64,000 nucleotides of DNA from Agromyces cerinus (lineage in GTDB: Bacteria > Actinomycetota > Actinomycetes > Actinomycetales > Microbacteriaceae), in NCBI RefSeq assembly GCF_016907835.1, contig NZ_JAFBCT010000001.1, positions 496,001-560,000 on the forward strand. Direction: 5' to 3'. How positions within the stretch are numbered: position 1 is the first letter of the stretch; each line of letters starts with the position of its first letter. Shown here one piece after another: positions 1 to 10,094 of this stretch. The translations under genes were made by a program, and so were the position numbers. The notes under the pieces are model-generated. The model worked only from the letters and a program-made list of their open reading frames with translations. It had not been told where the DNA came from and did not search any database.

Positions 1-693
1 GCGCACGACCACGGGGATCATGAGGAGCGAGAGCGCGACGGCGCCGGCGATGCCGGTGCGGGTGCCGGGGCCCAGGAAGATCGCGAACAGCGAGTAGGCG
101 AAGAGGCCGGCGACGATCGACGGGATGCCCGTCATGACGTCGACGAGGAAGGTGACGCCGCGGGCGAGCCTGCCACGTCCGTACTCGACGAGGTAGATCG
201 AGGTCATGAGGCCGATCGGGATCGAGATCACCGCGGCCGCGCCCGTCATGAGCAGGGTGCCGACGATCGCGTGCACGATGCCGCCGCCCTCGCCCGTGAC
301 GTTGCGCATCGACATCGAGAAGAAGTCGGCGTCGAAGCGGGCGGCACCGAGGCTCACGACCGTGATGCCGAGCGAGACGAGCGGGATCATCGCGAGCAGG
401 AAGGCGCCCGTCACGAGCGCGGTGACGAGTCGGTCCATCGCCCGGCGGCGACCCTCGACGAGCGTCGAGAACAGCCAGATGGCCGGGATGTAGAGGAGTG
501 CGCCGATGAAGAGCGCCCCGCCCCAGTTGTAGCCGGAGCCGGAACCGAAGGAGACGACGCCGAACACCGCGGCGGAGACGGCGACGGCGGCGACGAGGAT
601 CGTCCACGGCGCCGACTTCGGGAGTCGTCCGGCGGTCAGCGAGTTGGCGATGGCGACGCCGGTCTCGGGAGCCTGAGTGGTCTGGATGGTCAT
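1..693 (-). CDS. pstA: Phosphate ABC transporter permease PstA (3' end cut by window edge)
   Basis: Inner-membrane permease of the high-affinity phosphate importer PstSCAB. The 231 codons visible from the start are open to base 1, so the C-terminus lies outside the window. Hydrophobic segments fall near residues 30-50, 58-80, 90-115 and 138-168. They are followed by the permease coupling-loop region (VDVMTGIPSIVAGLF) expected to contact the ATPase. The ATG overlaps the pstC stop by one base (TGATG), so translation is probably coupled. pstB should follow beyond the edge. Identity rests on family resemblance plus position behind pstS and pstC. Confidence 0.93.
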   Translation of the reverse strand, partial: MTIQTTQAPETGVAIANSLTAGRLPKSAPWTILVAAVAVSAAVFGVVSFGSGSGYNWGGALFIGALLYIPAIWLFSTLVEGRRRAMDRLVTALVTGAFLLAMIPLVSLGITVVSLGAARFDADFFSMSMRNVTGEGGGIVHAIVGTLLMTGAAAVISIPIGLMTSIYLVEYGRGRLARGVTFLVDVMTGIPSIVAGLFAYSLFAIFLGPGTRTGIAGAVALSLLMIPVVVR

Positions 694-1631
694 CAGTTGG
701 CTCCCGAGAATTCCTTGCGGCGGCTGACGATCCAGCGCGCGAAGGCGTTGACCGCGAAGGTCACGACGAAGAGGATGAGGCCGGTGGCGATCAGGACGTT
801 GACGTTCAGTCCGTACGCCTCGGGGAAGCTGAGCGCGATGTTCGCCGCGATCGTGTTCGGGTTGACCGAGGTCAGCAGCTGGAACGTGATCACCGGCGAG
901 GCGGAGAGCACCATCGCGACGGCCATCGTCTCGCCGAGCGCACGGCCGAGGCCGAGCACCGAGGCGGAGATGATGCCGGAGCGGCCGAAGGGCAGCACGG
1001 CCGTGCGGATCATCTCCCAGCGCGTGGCGCCGAGGGCGAGGGCGGCCTCCTCGTGCAGCACGGGCGTCTGCAGGAACACCTCGCGGCAGATCGCGGTCAT
1101 GATCGGCAGCACCATGACGGCGAGCACGAGGGCCGCTGTCAGGATCGTGCGGCCCGTGGCCGAGGGGGTGCCGCTGAAGAGGGGGATCCAGCCGAGGTAC
1201 TCATTCAGCCAGGCGTAGGCGTCGACGAGGGCCGGAGCGAAGACGCCGATGCCCCACAGGCCGAAGACGACCGATGGCACCGCTGCGAGGAGGTCGACGA
1301 CGTAGCCGAGCACCGAGGCGAGCCGGCGCGGAGCGTAGTGCGAGATGAAGAGCGCGATGCCGATGGAGATCGGCAGGGCGACGAGGAGCGCGAGGGCGGC
1401 CGCCCAGACCGTGCCGAAGACGAGCGGACCGACGTAGTCCCAGAAGTTCGTCTTGAGGATGGAGGCGTCTTCGGTCGTGGCCACCACCGCGGGGATGCTC
1501 TGCACGATGAGGAAGATGGCCACCGCTGCCAGGGTGACGAGGATCATCGATCCCGCGAACACCGCCGAGCGGGAGAAGACGAGGTCGCCGATGCGGAGCT
1601 TCGTCTTGATCGGGGCCGGTGCGGACGTCAT
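693..1631 (-). CDS. pstC: Phosphate ABC transporter permease PstC
   Basis: Second permease of the phosphate importer, 312 residues with about six membrane segments; the first is near residues 25-47. The frame is open further upstream. I chose the ATG giving MTSAPAPIKTKLRIGDL because a GAGGA ribosome site lies upstream at normal spacing and the upstream extension is arginine-rich and unlike the family. The coupling-loop motif VDLLAAVPSVVFGLWGI is present. The gene lies between pstS, about 90 bases upstream, and pstA, which it overlaps by one base, in a single minus-strand operon. Confidence 0.94.
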   Translation of the reverse strand: MTSAPAPIKTKLRIGDLVFSRSAVFAGSMILVTLAAVAIFLIVQSIPAVVATTEDASILKTNFWDYVGPLVFGTVWAAALALLVALPISIGIALFISHYAPRRLASVLGYVVDLLAAVPSVVFGLWGIGVFAPALVDAYAWLNEYLGWIPLFSGTPSATGRTILTAALVLAVMVLPIMTAICREVFLQTPVLHEEAALALGATRWEMIRTAVLPFGRSGIISASVLGLGRALGETMAVAMVLSASPVITFQLLTSVNPNTIAANIALSFPEAYGLNVNVLIATGLILFVVTFAVNAFARWIVSRRKEFSGAN

Positions 1632-1722
1632 CTGGTGCGATCCTCGGAGTTCTTGAGTCGGGTTCTGGAGACGCGATCGTGCCCGACCCCGTCGCGGACG
1701 ATCGAGGTCGGGCACGAACCTA

Positions 1723-2814
1723 CTACTGGATCGAGTCGATCGCAGCAGTGATCTTCTCGCGGAGCGAGTCCGAGATCGGAGCCGAACCGGCGTCAGCCGC
1801 TGCGGTGTCCTGGCCCTCGGGGCTCGCGATGTACGAGAGGTAGCCCTTGACGAGGTCGACGTTCGCCGGGTCCTCGTACTGGCCGCACGCGATGAGGTAG
1901 CTCACGAGCACGATCGGGTAGACGCCGGCCTCTTCCGAGGTGCGGTCGATCTCGATGGCGAGGTCGCCCTCGGCACGGCCTTCGGCGAACGGCGAGTGGT
2001 CGACGATCGCGGCAGCAGCCTCGGGGGAGTACGGCACGAACTCGTCGCCGACCTTGATCGAGACGGTGCCGAGGTCGCCGGCGCGCGAGGCGTCGGCGTA
2101 GCCGATGGTGCCGTTGCCGTTGCTCACGGCGTCGACGAGACCGGAGGTGCCCTGTGCGGCTTCGCCGCCTTCGAGCGGCCACACGCCGTCGGCTTCCCAG
2201 GTCCACACGTCAGCCGCTGCTGCGCCGAGGTACTCGGTGAAGTTCTCGGTGGTGCCCGAGTCGTCCGAGCGGTGCACGGGCGTGATGGCGAGGTCGGGCA
2301 GCGTCGCGTCGGGGTTCGTCGCGGCGATCGCCGGGTCGTTCCACTTCGTGATCGTGCCGGCGAAGATGCCGGCGACGGTTGCTGCGTCGAGGTCGAGCGT
2401 GTCGACGCCCTCGACGTTGAAGATGACCGCGATCGGCGAGATGTAGAGCGGCAGCTCGACGATGGTCGAGTCGGCGGCGCACTTCTTGAAGCCGCCCGCG
2501 GCGAGCTCCTCGTCCTTGAACGCACGGTCGGAGCCGGCGAAGTCGCTGGCGCCTTCGAGGAAGGTCTCGCGACCTGCACCCGATCCGGAGGGGTCGTAGT
2601 CGACGGTGACGTCGGGGTTCGCGGTCTGGAAACCGGCGATCCACGACTGCTGGGCCGCATCCTGCGAGGACGCGCCCGCGCCGACGAGGTTGCCCGAGAG
2701 CGTCGATGCCGACTCCGACGGAGCTGCGCCGCCTTCGTTCGTGGCACAGGAGCTGAGCGCGATCGCCGCAGTGACGGCGATGACGGCGGGCACGCCGAGA
2801 CGCTTGAGGTTCAC
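1723..2814 (-). CDS. pstS: Phosphate-binding lipoprotein PstS
   Basis: Extracytoplasmic phosphate receptor that feeds PstCA. It has 363 residues with a lipoprotein signal ending in LSSC (Cys23), so it is lipid-anchored outside the membrane. Phosphate-site motifs are visible: GAGASSQDAAQ, DPSGSGAGRETF and HRSDDSGTTENF. The start is GTG with GGAAGGGA upstream. It is the first gene of pstSCA and follows a PHO box about 90-110 bases upstream, so phosphate-starvation induction through RegX3 is likely. Confidence 0.95.
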   Translation of the reverse strand: MNLKRLGVPAVIAVTAAIALSSCATNEGGAAPSESASTLSGNLVGAGASSQDAAQQSWIAGFQTANPDVTVDYDPSGSGAGRETFLEGASDFAGSDRAFKDEELAAGGFKKCAADSTIVELPLYISPIAVIFNVEGVDTLDLDAATVAGIFAGTITKWNDPAIAATNPDATLPDLAITPVHRSDDSGTTENFTEYLGAAAADVWTWEADGVWPLEGGEAAQGTSGLVDAVSNGNGTIGYADASRAGDLGTVSIKVGDEFVPYSPEAAAAIVDHSPFAEGRAEGDLAIEIDRTSEEAGVYPIVLVSYLIACGQYEDPANVDLVKGYLSYIASPEGQDTAAADAGSAPISDSLREKITAAIDSIQ

Positions 2815-2904
2815 GTGAATTCCCTTCCGGGGTTCGATTGCAGGTTGTGGGCCGGTGCCGACCCGCCTGCGACGCTAATGAGCGCGCCTTACGAGCATCC
2901 GTTA

Positions 2905-2926
2905 CGACGGTAAACAGCAGGTGAAC
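2905..2926 (-). promoter_or_regulatory. PHO box upstream of pstS
   Basis: On the minus strand the site reads GTTCACCTGCT then GTTTACCGTCG: two direct units exactly 11 bases apart matching the actinobacterial PHO-box pattern GTTCACC-N4. It lies about 90 bases before the pstS GTG. Binding by RegX3, encoded at 12.2 kb, is inferred. Confidence 0.75.
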
Positions 2927-3044
2927 GACCGCTGTCGCGCTGGCCTCGCGGACTGCCGGCGACGCCGGTCCATGGGTCGCGGCGGCGCTCCGCGCCCACG
3001 ACTGGGAGCCTGCTGGGAATGCTGTGGAGATCCCCGGAGTCGAC

Positions 3045-3980
3045 TCAGGCGCGGGGTGCGTGCGTCTCGATCGCGATGATGCCTGACCCCGGGCTCGTGG
3101 CCGAGAGGTGCACGACACTGAACGCACCGGTCTCGAGGCCCGCGGCATCCGTCACGTAGGAGCCGAGCGGCGTGCCGGTGGCGAGGGCCACCTCGCGCAT
3201 GATCTCGGGCAGCACCGGGCCGTGGCTGCAGATGATCGCGCTCCTGCCGGCGCGCACCCGCTTGCCGACGACGCGACGGACCTCGTCTTCGCCGGCCTCC
3301 CAGGCGTCTTGGCTGATGCCGGCGTCGCGCTTGATCTCGAGGCCCGCAGCCGCGGCGAGCGGGGTGACCGTCGTCACGCAGCGCACTGCCGGACTCGACA
3401 CGATGCGCTTCGGCGCCCATGCGCCGAGCGTCGCGACGAGGCCCGCAGCCTGCTCGACACCCCGCTCGGTGAGCGGCCGTGTCGCGTCGTCACCGGGCCA
3501 CGACGAGCGGCCGACGGCCTTGCCATGACGCACGACGGCGAGCGCGAAGGTCGAGGTGACCCCTTGGTCGACGAGCGTCGCGAAGGCGTCGAGGATCTCG
3601 ACGTCGGGCTCGTAGCTCAAGTAGGTGCGCGCACGCTTGATGGTGACCCACTCGAGCGCGGCCACCTCGGCGTTGGGTTTGAAGGTCGAGCGCTGCACGG
3701 CCCGATCGCTCACCTCGGCGGCCCAGTAGTGCACGATCTTCTCGCGTCCGCTCGGCAGCGGATAGCGGGAGACGCCGAGCGGCGCGCCGAGCGCGACGGA
3801 CAGCCCGGTCTCCTCCTCGATCTCGCGTACGGCGGTCTGCGGCAGGGATTCGCCCGGGTCGACCTTGCCCTTGGGGATCGTGACGTCGCCGTAGACGGTG
3901 CGGTGGATCACCAGCACGTGCACCTTGCCGTCGATGAGGCGCCAGCAGACGGCCCCCGCGGCGTAGATCGCCGTCGTCAA
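3045..3980 (-). CDS. mutT1: NUDIX hydrolase-histidine phosphatase fusion, MutT1 type
   Basis: Two domains in 311 residues. The N-terminal NUDIX domain carries the full Nudix box at residues 38-60 (GKVDPGES...REIEEETGL). The C-terminal histidine-phosphatase domain begins at about residue 146 with catalytic RHG at 151-153. Mycobacterial MutT1 has this architecture and cleans 8-oxo-dGTP/8-oxo-GTP; that activity is inferred here. The start is TTG and overlaps the ppk stop by four bases (TTGA), so it is co-translated with ppk. Hydrolysis of diadenosine polyphosphates is an alternative role. Confidence 0.85.
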   Translation of the reverse strand: MTTAIYAAGAVCWRLIDGKVHVLVIHRTVYGDVTIPKGKVDPGESLPQTAVREIEEETGLSVALGAPLGVSRYPLPSGREKIVHYWAAEVSDRAVQRSTFKPNAEVAALEWVTIKRARTYLSYEPDVEILDAFATLVDQGVTSTFALAVVRHGKAVGRSSWPGDDATRPLTERGVEQAAGLVATLGAWAPKRIVSSPAVRCVTTVTPLAAAAGLEIKRDAGISQDAWEAGEDEVRRVVGKRVRAGRSAIICSHGPVLPEIMREVALATGTPLGSYVTDAAGLETGAFSVVHLSATSPGSGIIAIETHAPRA

Positions 3981-6169
3981 CGCCTGGAACCCGATCGTGG
4001 GCGCTGCCCTGAGCGGGTGCGCTGGCCGATCTGCTGCATGAGCCTATTCTGCATGTCGTCGAGCGGATGCCCCGCCTCGTCGGTCGCGTGGCGGATCCAT
4101 TCGCCCGAGCCGTCGAGCCACCATGAGCTCGTGGTCTCGGCCATCGCGAGGTCGAAGAGTGCGTCGATCTCGGTCAGGTGGCTCGGATCGGCGAGGCGCA
4201 CGAGCGCCTCGACCCGACGGTCGAGGTTGCGGTGCATCATGTCGGCCGAGCCGATGTAGACCTGCGGGTCGCCGTCGTTCAAGAACGAGAAGATGCGCGA
4301 GTGCTCGAGGTAGCGGCCCAGGATCGACCGAACCGTGATGTGCTCGCTGAGGCCGGGGATGCCGGGGCGGAGGCTGCAGATGCCGCGCACCCACACCTCG
4401 ACCGGCACGCCCGCGTTGGACGCCCGGTAGAGCGCGTCGATGATCGCCTCGTCGACGATGGAGTTCATCTTGATGCGGATGCCGGCCGGGCGGCCTGCCT
4501 CGGCATTGGCGATCTCGCCCGCGATGAGCTTCAGGAGGCCCTTGCGCAGGTGGAGCGGGGCCACGAGCAGTCGCTTGAACTTCTTCTCGATGGCGTAGCC
4601 CGAGAGCTCGTTGAAGAGCCGGGTCAGGTCTTTGCCGACCTGGTCGTCGGCGGTGAGCAGGCCGAGGTCCTCGTAGATGCGGCTCGTCTTCGGGTTGTAG
4701 TTGCCCGTGCCGATGTGGCTGTAGTGACGCAGGCCTCCCTTCTCCTGACGGATCACGAGGGCGAGCTTGCAGTGCGTCTTCAGCCCGACGAGGCCGTAGA
4801 CGACGTGCACACCGGCCTTCTCGAGCTTGCGCGCCCATGAGATGTTGGCCTGCTCGTCGAAGCGCGCCTTGATCTCGACGAGGGCGAGCACCTGCTTGCC
4901 CGATTCGGCCGCGTCGATGAGCGCCTCGACGATGGGGCTGTCGCCCGAGGTGCGGTAGAGGGTCTGCTTGATCGCGAGCACGTCGGGGTCGGCAGCGGCC
5001 TGCTCGAGGAAGGCCTGCACGCTCGTGGCGAAGGACTCGTAGGGGTGGTGAAGCAGCACGTCTTGACGCGAGATCGCCGTGAACACGTCGGCCCGGAGGT
5101 TCGAGTCGCTCGGCTGCAGTTGCAGCGCGGTCGTCGGCACGTGCGTCGGGTAGTGCAGTTCGGGGCGGTCGAGCCGCGAGAGGTCGAACAGGCCGCCGAG
5201 GTCGAGCGGCGCAGGCAGGCGGAAGACCTCCTGCTCGGTGACGTCGAGCTCGCGCACGAGCAGGCCGAGCGTCACCTCGTCCATGTCGTCGGTGATCTCG
5301 AGGCGGATGGGCGGGCCGAACCTGCGGCGCAGCAGCTCCTTCTCGAGCGCCTTGATCAGGTTCTCGGTCTCGTCCTCCTCGATCTCGACGTCTTCGTTGC
5401 GCGTGACGCGGAACACGTGGTGCTCCACGATCTCCATGCCGGGGAAGAGGTCGCCGAGGTGGTTGGCGATGAGGTCTTCGAGCGTGATGTACCTGGCGTC
5501 CTCGATGGACTCGCCTGGGTCGACGCGCACGAACCGCGGCAGCATCTGCGGCACCTTGACGCGCGCGAACTCCTGTCGGCCGGTGCGGCTGTTTCGCACA
5601 CGCACCGAGAGGTTCAGCGACAGACCCGAGATGTAGGGGAACGGATGGGCGGGGTCGACCGCGAGCGGCATCAGCACGGGGAAGATCTGCTTCGAGAAGT
5701 AGTCGCGCAGGTGCTCGTGCTCGACGTCGCCGAGCTCGCCCCAGGTGATGATGCGGATGCCGGACTCGGCGAGCGTGGGCTTGACGAGCTGCTGGTACGC
5801 GGCTGCGTGCCGCTCCTGCAGTTCGTGCGCCTTCGCCGAGATGTCGCTCAGCACGTCGAGCGGCGAGCGGCCGACGTTCGTGGGCACGGCGAGGCCCGTG
5901 ACGATGCGCCGCTTCAGCCCGGCGACACGCACCATGAAGAACTCGTCGAGGTTCGACGCGAAGATCGCGAGGAAGTTCGCCCGTTCGAGCACGGGCACGC
6001 GAGGGTCTTCGGCCAGCTCGAGTACGCGCTGGTTGAACGCGAGCCAGCTGAGTTCGCGGTCGAGATAGCGTTCGGATTCGAGTTCGGGTGCGCCTTCGAG
6101 GTCGAACGGCTCGAAGTCGTCGTCGAAGTCGCTCGACGTGCGGTCGTCGAGGATGCTGTCGGCGGTCAT
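3977..6169 (-). CDS. ppk: Polyphosphate kinase 1
   Basis: Reversibly polymerises the ATP gamma-phosphate into polyphosphate. At about 730 residues it is full length for PPK1. The N-terminal domain runs from [21 protein letters not shown], followed by the head domain and two phospholipase-D-like catalytic domains. The loop [19 protein letters not shown] matches the region of the phosphorylated histidine. I take ATG 6169 as start; GTG 6175, two codons upstream, is also open. A weak -10 (CATGAT) six bases before ATG 6169 would allow leaderless translation. It lies in a phosphate-related neighbourhood with pst and mutT1. Confidence 0.95.
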   Translation of the reverse strand: MTADSILDDRTSSDFDDDFEPFDLEGAPELESERYLDRELSWLAFNQRVLELAEDPRVPVLERANFLAIFASNLDEFFMVRVAGLKRRIVTGLAVPTNVGRSPLDVLSDISAKAHELQERHAAAYQQLVKPTLAESGIRIITWGELGDVEHEHLRDYFSKQIFPVLMPLAVDPAHPFPYISGLSLNLSVRVRNSRTGRQEFARVKVPQMLPRFVRVDPGESIEDARYITLEDLIANHLGDLFPGMEIVEHHVFRVTRNEDVEIEEDETENLIKALEKELLRRRFGPPIRLEITDDMDEVTLGLLVRELDVTEQEVFRLPAPLDLGGLFDLSRLDRPELHYPTHVPTTALQLQPSDSNLRADVFTAISRQDVLLHHPYESFATSVQAFLEQAAADPDVLAIKQTLYRTSGDSPIVEALIDAAESGKQVLALVEIKARFDEQANISWARKLEKAGVHVVYGLVGLKTHCKLALVIRQEKGGLRHYSHIGTGNYNPKTSRIYEDLGLLTADDQVGKDLTRLFNELSGYAIEKKFKRLLVAPLHLRKGLLKLIAGEIANAEAGRPAGIRIKMNSIVDEAIIDALYRASNAGVPVEVWVRGICSLRPGIPGLSEHITVRSILGRYLEHSRIFSFLNDGDPQVYIGSADMMHRNLDRRVEALVRLADPSHLTEIDALFDLAMAETTSSWWLDGSGEWIRHATDEAGHPLDDMQNRLMQQIGQRTRSGQRPRSGSRR

Positions 6170-6214
6170 CTCCACATCATGCCACTGGGGTGTGACCGGC
6201 AGATGAGGTGCGGG

Positions 6215-6901
6215 TCAACGTGCGGTGACGGGGGCGTCCTCGTCGTCTTCATGCACGTTGAAGCGGTAGCCGACGTTGCGCACCGTGCCGATCAGGCTGT
6301 CGAGGTCGCCGAGCTTGGCCCGAAGCCGTCGCACGTGCACGTCGACAGTGCGGGTGCCGCCGAAGTAGTCGTAGCCCCAGACCTCGCTGAGCAGCTGTTC
6401 GCGGGTGAAGACGCGCGAGGGATGGGCGGCGAGGAAGCGGAGCAGCTCGAACTCCTTGTAGGTGAGGTCGAGCGTGCGACCGTGCACCTTCGCGGAGTAG
6501 CTCGCCTCGTCGATCACGACGCCGGATGTCTGGATGCGCTCGCTCGGCTGCGACGACTGCGAGCGCCCGATCGCGAGTCGGATGCGTGCGTCGAGCTCGG
6601 CCGGCCCGGCGTGTTCGAGCACGACATCATCGATGCCCCAGTCGGGCGTGACGGCGGTGAGCCCGCCTTCGGTGACGATGAGCAGGAGCGGCACCGAGAG
6701 GCCGGTCGTGCGGAGAATCTGCGAGAGCGCCTTCGCGCCGGCCAGATTGGTGCGGGCATCGAGGAAGACGAGATCTGATTCCGGCGCTCTGACCAGCTGC
6801 TCAGGCGAAGCGGGAATGACCCGGGTTCGGTGAGTCAGGAGTGACAGAGCCGGAAGAACGTCATCGTTTGCTGCCGGCGACAAGATCAGCAGCTGCGCCA
6901 C
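6215..6901 (-). CDS. glnR: GlnR, orphan OmpR-type nitrogen regulator
   Basis: Transcription factor of 228 residues: an N-terminal receiver-like domain and a C-terminal winged helix ([20 protein letters not shown]). The stretch [18 protein letters not shown] is a near-diagnostic match to Streptomyces GlnR, the global nitrogen regulator (glnA, amt, urease). GlnR is an orphan regulator whose receiver is generally thought to work as a dimer without phosphorylation. No kinase is adjacent here. I chose GTG 6901 because GGAGG lies six bases upstream; the frame extends 21 codons further. Control of the nearby purine-nitrogen genes is possible but unproven. Confidence 0.88.
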   Translation of the reverse strand: MAQLLILSPAANDDVLPALSLLTHRTRVIPASPEQLVRAPESDLVFLDARTNLAGAKALSQILRTTGLSVPLLLIVTEGGLTAVTPDWGIDDVVLEHAGPAELDARIRLAIGRSQSSQPSERIQTSGVVIDEASYSAKVHGRTLDLTYKEFELLRFLAAHPSRVFTREQLLSEVWGYDYFGGTRTVDVHVRRLRAKLGDLDSLIGTVRNVGYRFNVHEDDEDAPVTAR

Positions 6902-6979
6902 GCATACCCTCCAGTAGTAAGGTGCGGTCAATACTACGGGACGCGGAGACGCGCACCGCGACACGAATGGGGAGACGAC

Positions 6980-7291
6980 TTGGACCAGACCGAGACGAGC
7001 AGCGGATGGCTCGGGATCGCCGTCGTCTGGGCGATCGCGCTCATCGGGTCGATCGTGATCGTGACGCTGGCCTACTCCGGGACCGCGGCCTGGTTCGGGG
7101 ACGCGTCGCGCCTCGGCGTCTACGGTGCGCTCGGCATCGTGCTCGCGGCATCCGTGATCGGAGCGCTCATCGTGCAGCTCGCGACGCGACGTCCCGAGGG
7201 CTTCGTGCTGCGCGTGAGCTGGAGCATCACCGGAGCCGCCGCGATCGTCGCGATCGCCGCGCTCGTGGTCGCGCCCATCGCGACCGCGTGA
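6980..7291 (+). CDS. Small three-helix membrane protein of unknown function
   Basis: 103 residues with hydrophobic segments near 10-30, 47-66 and 75-100 and no recognisable catalytic motif. The start is TTG with GGGGAGA upstream at suitable spacing. It is divergent from glnR and precedes another very small membrane protein. Similar small membrane proteins occur beside YgfZ/nitrobindin-type genes in related actinobacteria as far as I recall. Function unknown. Confidence 0.7.
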   Translation: MDQTETSSGWLGIAVVWAIALIGSIVIVTLAYSGTAAWFGDASRLGVYGALGIVLAASVIGALIVQLATRRPEGFVLRVSWSITGAAAIVAIAALVVAPIATA

Positions 7292-7297
7292 GCGGGA

Positions 7298-7303
7298 TAC
7301 ACT
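7298..7303 (+). promoter_or_regulatory. -10 box (TACACT) for leaderless small ORF
   Basis: TACACT sits six bases before ATG 7310, so transcription would begin at or next to the start codon. Confidence 0.45.
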
Positions 7304-7309
7304 CGAAGC

Positions 7310-7426
7310 ATGTCTGAGCTGCTCGCCCTCGAACTCCTCTTCATCGGCCTGCTCGGTCTCGCGAGCCTCGCGATCGCGTGGATCAGCGGAGTGGTCGTCT
7401 ACAAGCTCTTCAAGGGCCAGCGCTAG
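7310..7426 (+). CDS. 38-residue single-span membrane peptide
   Basis: A short ORF encoding [20 protein letters not shown] and ending KLFKGQR. Residues 5-32 form one continuous hydrophobic helix and the tail is basic (K-F-K-G-Q-R), suggesting the C-terminus is inside. A -10 box (TACACT) lies six bases before the ATG, the leaderless arrangement seen repeatedly in this window. The gene fits tightly between the 103-residue membrane protein and the nitrobindin-like gene. Function unknown; coding status rests on helix composition and the promoter. Confidence 0.55.
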   Translation: MSELLALELLFIGLLGLASLAIAWISGVVVYKLFKGQR

Positions 7427-7446
7427 GTGCTGGTGAAGACGTGGCG

Positions 7447-8055
7447 ATGATCGAGCTGCCCGTCGATCTCCCGGCAGAGCTCGTGCCGCTCTCCTGGCTC
7501 CTCGGCGTCTGGGAGGGATCGGGCGTCATCGACTACAAGGCCGGCGAGGAGTCGGTCACGCACGAGTTCGGTCAGCGCGTCAGCTTCAGCCACGACGGAC
7601 TGCCGCACCTGAACTACACGTCGTACACCTGGCTGTTCCCGGTAGAAGAAGGCGGCGAGCCGACTCCGCTCGTCACCGAGACCGGCTACTGGCGCCTCGC
7701 CCGAGAACTGGGCGAGGGCGACCAGGGTCCGGCGATGCTGCCGGCGCGCGGCGAGCCTCGATTCGCCGACGCCGACTCGGTCGAGTCGCTCCGCAACGCC
7801 GACGGCGGGTTCGACGTCGAGGTGTCGCTCGTGCACCCCGGCGGAGTCAGCGAGCTCTACCTCGGCCAGGTCAAGGGGCCGCGCATCGACCTCGCGACCG
7901 ACGCCGTCATGCGGGGCAGCGGCGCGAAGGACTACTCCGCGGCGACCCGCCTCTACGGTCTCGTCGACGGCCACCTGCTCTGGGCGTGGGACATCGCCGC
8001 GCTCGGCCAAGACCTGCGCACCCACGCGTCGGCCAGACTCGCGAAGGTCGACTGA
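7447..8055 (+). CDS. Nitrobindin-like (FABP-family) heme-binding protein
   Basis: A beta-barrel protein of 202 residues with the nitrobindin signature GVWEGSG near residue 20 and a C-terminal His within RTHASARL, the position of the heme-ligand His in nitrobindins. The family binds ferric heme and has been linked to peroxynitrite or nitric oxide chemistry; substrate here is inferred. I chose ATG 7447 (GTG 7441 is two codons upstream) because the protein then begins where family members begin. Its stop overlaps the ygfZ ATG by one base (TGATG), so the two are coupled. Confidence 0.82.
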   Translation: MIELPVDLPAELVPLSWLLGVWEGSGVIDYKAGEESVTHEFGQRVSFSHDGLPHLNYTSYTWLFPVEEGGEPTPLVTETGYWRLARELGEGDQGPAMLPARGEPRFADADSVESLRNADGGFDVEVSLVHPGGVSELYLGQVKGPRIDLATDAVMRGSGAKDYSAATRLYGLVDGHLLWAWDIAALGQDLRTHASARLAKVD

Positions 8056-9221
8056 TGATGGAATCCCCGTTCCTCGCACTCCCCGGAGCCGTCGCGGCTG
8101 CGCCCGGGGGCGTCGACACCGGCGTCGCCGGTCACTACGGCAACCCCATCGTCGAGCAGCGTCACCTCGAGCGCGGCGACGCGATCGTCGACCTCTCGAA
8201 CCGCGGCGTCGTGACCGTCACCGGCCCCGACCGACTGTCGTGGCTGCACTCCATGGCCAGCCAGGCGCTCGCGCGCCTGCAGCCCGGAGAGGGCACCGAA
8301 GCGCTGCTGCTCGACGCGTCGGGCAGGGTCGAGCACGCCGCGCACGTGATCGACGACGGCGAGACGACCTGGCTCATCGTCGAGGGCGACGAGGCCGCGG
8401 GCATCGCCGCATTCCTCGATCGCATGCGCTTCATGCTGCGCGTCGAGGTCGCCGACGCGAGCGGCGACGTCGCCGTGCTCGGCGCCATGTCGACGTCGGC
8501 GCTCGACGCCGCGACTCCGGCTTTCGCCCCTGCAGGCGTCGCACTCGACTGGGTCGACCCGTGGGCGCACCCTCGCCCCGGCGGCCACCAGTACGCCCAC
8601 GACGCCGGCCACCCGGCATCCGACTGGCACTGGATCGAACGCATCGTGCCGCGCACCGCGCTCGCCGAAGCGGCCGCCGCCGTGCGGGCGGGGTCCGTCG
8701 ACGCGGCGGGCTCCCTTGCGGCCGAGGCGCTCCGGGTCGCCGCGTGGCGCCCGCGACTCGCGACCGAGGTCGACGACCGCACCATCCCGCACGAGCTCGA
8801 CTGGCTGCGCAGCGCGGTCGATCTCGGCAAGGGCTGCTACAAGGGCCAGGAGACGGTCGCCAAGGTGCTGAACCTCGGCCGGCCCCCGCGCAGGCTCGTG
8901 CTGCTGCACCTCGACGGCAGCGACACCGTGCTGCCGGCGCCGGGCGACGAGGTCGTCGGCGAGAAGGTGCGCCCCGAACCTGCAGCGGGCGAAGCACCCG
9001 AGCGCAAGGTCGTCGGCCGCATCACCACCGCGGTGATGCACCACGAGCTCGGCCCGGTCTCGCTCGCGGTCGTGAAGCGTGCGGTGCCTGCCGACCTGCC
9101 GCTCATCGTGCTGAGCCACGGCACCGAGATCGCGGCCGCACAGGTCGAGATCGTGCCGGCCGATGCGGGCGCGGCCGTCGAGGTGCCGCGGCTCCCTCGT
9201 CTCGGCGTGCACAAGGGGTAA
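8055..9221 (+). CDS. ygfZ: Folate-binding YgfZ/GcvT-like protein
   Basis: 388 residues with the YgfZ hallmark KGCYKGQE near residues 259-266, including the redox-active Cys. The family is a tetrahydrofolate-dependent factor for maintenance or assembly of certain iron-sulfur proteins. The N-terminal half carries the aminomethyltransferase-like fold (VTVTGPDRLSWLHSM). The ATG overlaps the preceding stop by one base. A second ATG immediately follows, so the exact start is uncertain by one codon. Confidence 0.9.
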   Translation: MMESPFLALPGAVAAAPGGVDTGVAGHYGNPIVEQRHLERGDAIVDLSNRGVVTVTGPDRLSWLHSMASQALARLQPGEGTEALLLDASGRVEHAAHVIDDGETTWLIVEGDEAAGIAAFLDRMRFMLRVEVADASGDVAVLGAMSTSALDAATPAFAPAGVALDWVDPWAHPRPGGHQYAHDAGHPASDWHWIERIVPRTALAEAAAAVRAGSVDAAGSLAAEALRVAAWRPRLATEVDDRTIPHELDWLRSAVDLGKGCYKGQETVAKVLNLGRPPRRLVLLHLDGSDTVLPAPGDEVVGEKVRPEPAAGEAPERKVVGRITTAVMHHELGPVSLAVVKRAVPADLPLIVLSHGTEIAAAQVEIVPADAGAAVEVPRLPRLGVHKG

Positions 9222-9250
9222 CCTCGCGCCGGCGACGGATGCCGCGCCGG

Positions 9251-9256
9251 TAGGCT
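9251..9256 (+). promoter_or_regulatory. -10 box (TAGGCT) for leaderless gpmA
   Basis: TAGGCT is six bases before ATG 9263. No Shine-Dalgarno is evident, which agrees with leaderless initiation. Confidence 0.5.
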
Positions 9257-9262
9257 GATCGC

Positions 9263-10009
9263 ATGCCTCACACCCTCGTGCTGCTTCGCCACGGCAACAG
9301 CGAATGGAACCAGAAGAACCTGTTCACCGGTTGGGTCGACGTGCGGCTCAGCGAACTCGGCACCGCCGAGGCGGCCCGCGCCGGCGAGCTGCTCGCCGAA
9401 TCGGGCCTCCTTCCCGATGTGCTGCACACCTCGGTGCTCACGCGCGCGATCCAGACGGCGAACATCGCCCTCGACGTCGCCGACCGTGCGTGGATCGACG
9501 TGCGCCGTTCCTGGCGTCTCAACGAGCGCCACTACGGTGCGCTGCAGGGCCTCGACAAGGCCGAGACGCTCGAGAAGTACGGGCCCGAGCAGTTCCAGCT
9601 CTGGCGTCGCTCGTTCGACGTGCCGCCGCCCGTGCTGGCCGACGACGCCGAGTACTCGCAGGTCGGCGACCCGCGCTACGCGAACCTGGCCGACGACGAA
9701 CTGCCGCGCACCGAGTGCCTGAAAGACGTCATCGCGCGCATGCTTCCGTACTGGCAGTCCGACATCGTGCCCGACCTCGCGGCAGGCAAGACGGTGCTCG
9801 TGACCGCCCACGGCAACTCGCTGCGCGCCCTCGTGAAGCACCTCGACGGCATCAGCGACGACGAGATCGCCGAGCTCAACATCCCGACCGGCATCCCGCT
9901 CGTGTATCGCCTCGGCGATGACTTCATGCCGCTCGGCCCGGGCGAGTACCTCGACCCCGAGGCTGCTGCGGCCGGCGCGGCCGCCGTGGCCGCGCAGGGC
10001 AAGAAGTAG
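9263..10009 (+). CDS. gpmA: 2,3-bisphosphoglycerate-dependent phosphoglycerate mutase
   Basis: Interconverts 3- and 2-phosphoglycerate in glycolysis. 248 residues, the usual length. The phosphohistidine motif [10 protein letters not shown] is at residues 7-16 (catalytic His10), followed by the [15 protein letters not shown] segment and a second catalytic region [17 protein letters not shown]. The family-specific RRSF and [11 protein letters not shown] segments are present. A short Ala-rich tail ends in GKK. It is followed by a strong bidirectional hairpin shared with convergent phoU. Confidence 0.97.
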   Translation: MPHTLVLLRHGNSEWNQKNLFTGWVDVRLSELGTAEAARAGELLAESGLLPDVLHTSVLTRAIQTANIALDVADRAWIDVRRSWRLNERHYGALQGLDKAETLEKYGPEQFQLWRRSFDVPPPVLADDAEYSQVGDPRYANLADDELPRTECLKDVIARMLPYWQSDIVPDLAAGKTVLVTAHGNSLRALVKHLDGISDDEIAELNIPTGIPLVYRLGDDFMPLGPGEYLDPEAAAAGAAAVAAQGKK

Positions 10010-10028
10010 CCCCGCACAGACGAACGAC

Positions 10029-10063
10029 GAAGGCCCGGCGGATGTCGCATCCGCCGGGCCTTC
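10029..10063. terminator. Bidirectional terminator between gpmA and phoU
   Basis: A perfect 16-base stem (GAAGGCCCGGCGGATG) with a three-base loop between convergent genes. The arms contain the GGATG/CATCC core of the dispersed octamer. Confidence 0.8.
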
Positions 10064-10094
10064 TCGCACACTCGGCCGAGACCGAGCGCCCACG

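Noticed and set aside
5045..6778. A 577-codon plus-strand frame opposite ppk and glnR
   Set aside because: Shadow of two confident genes.
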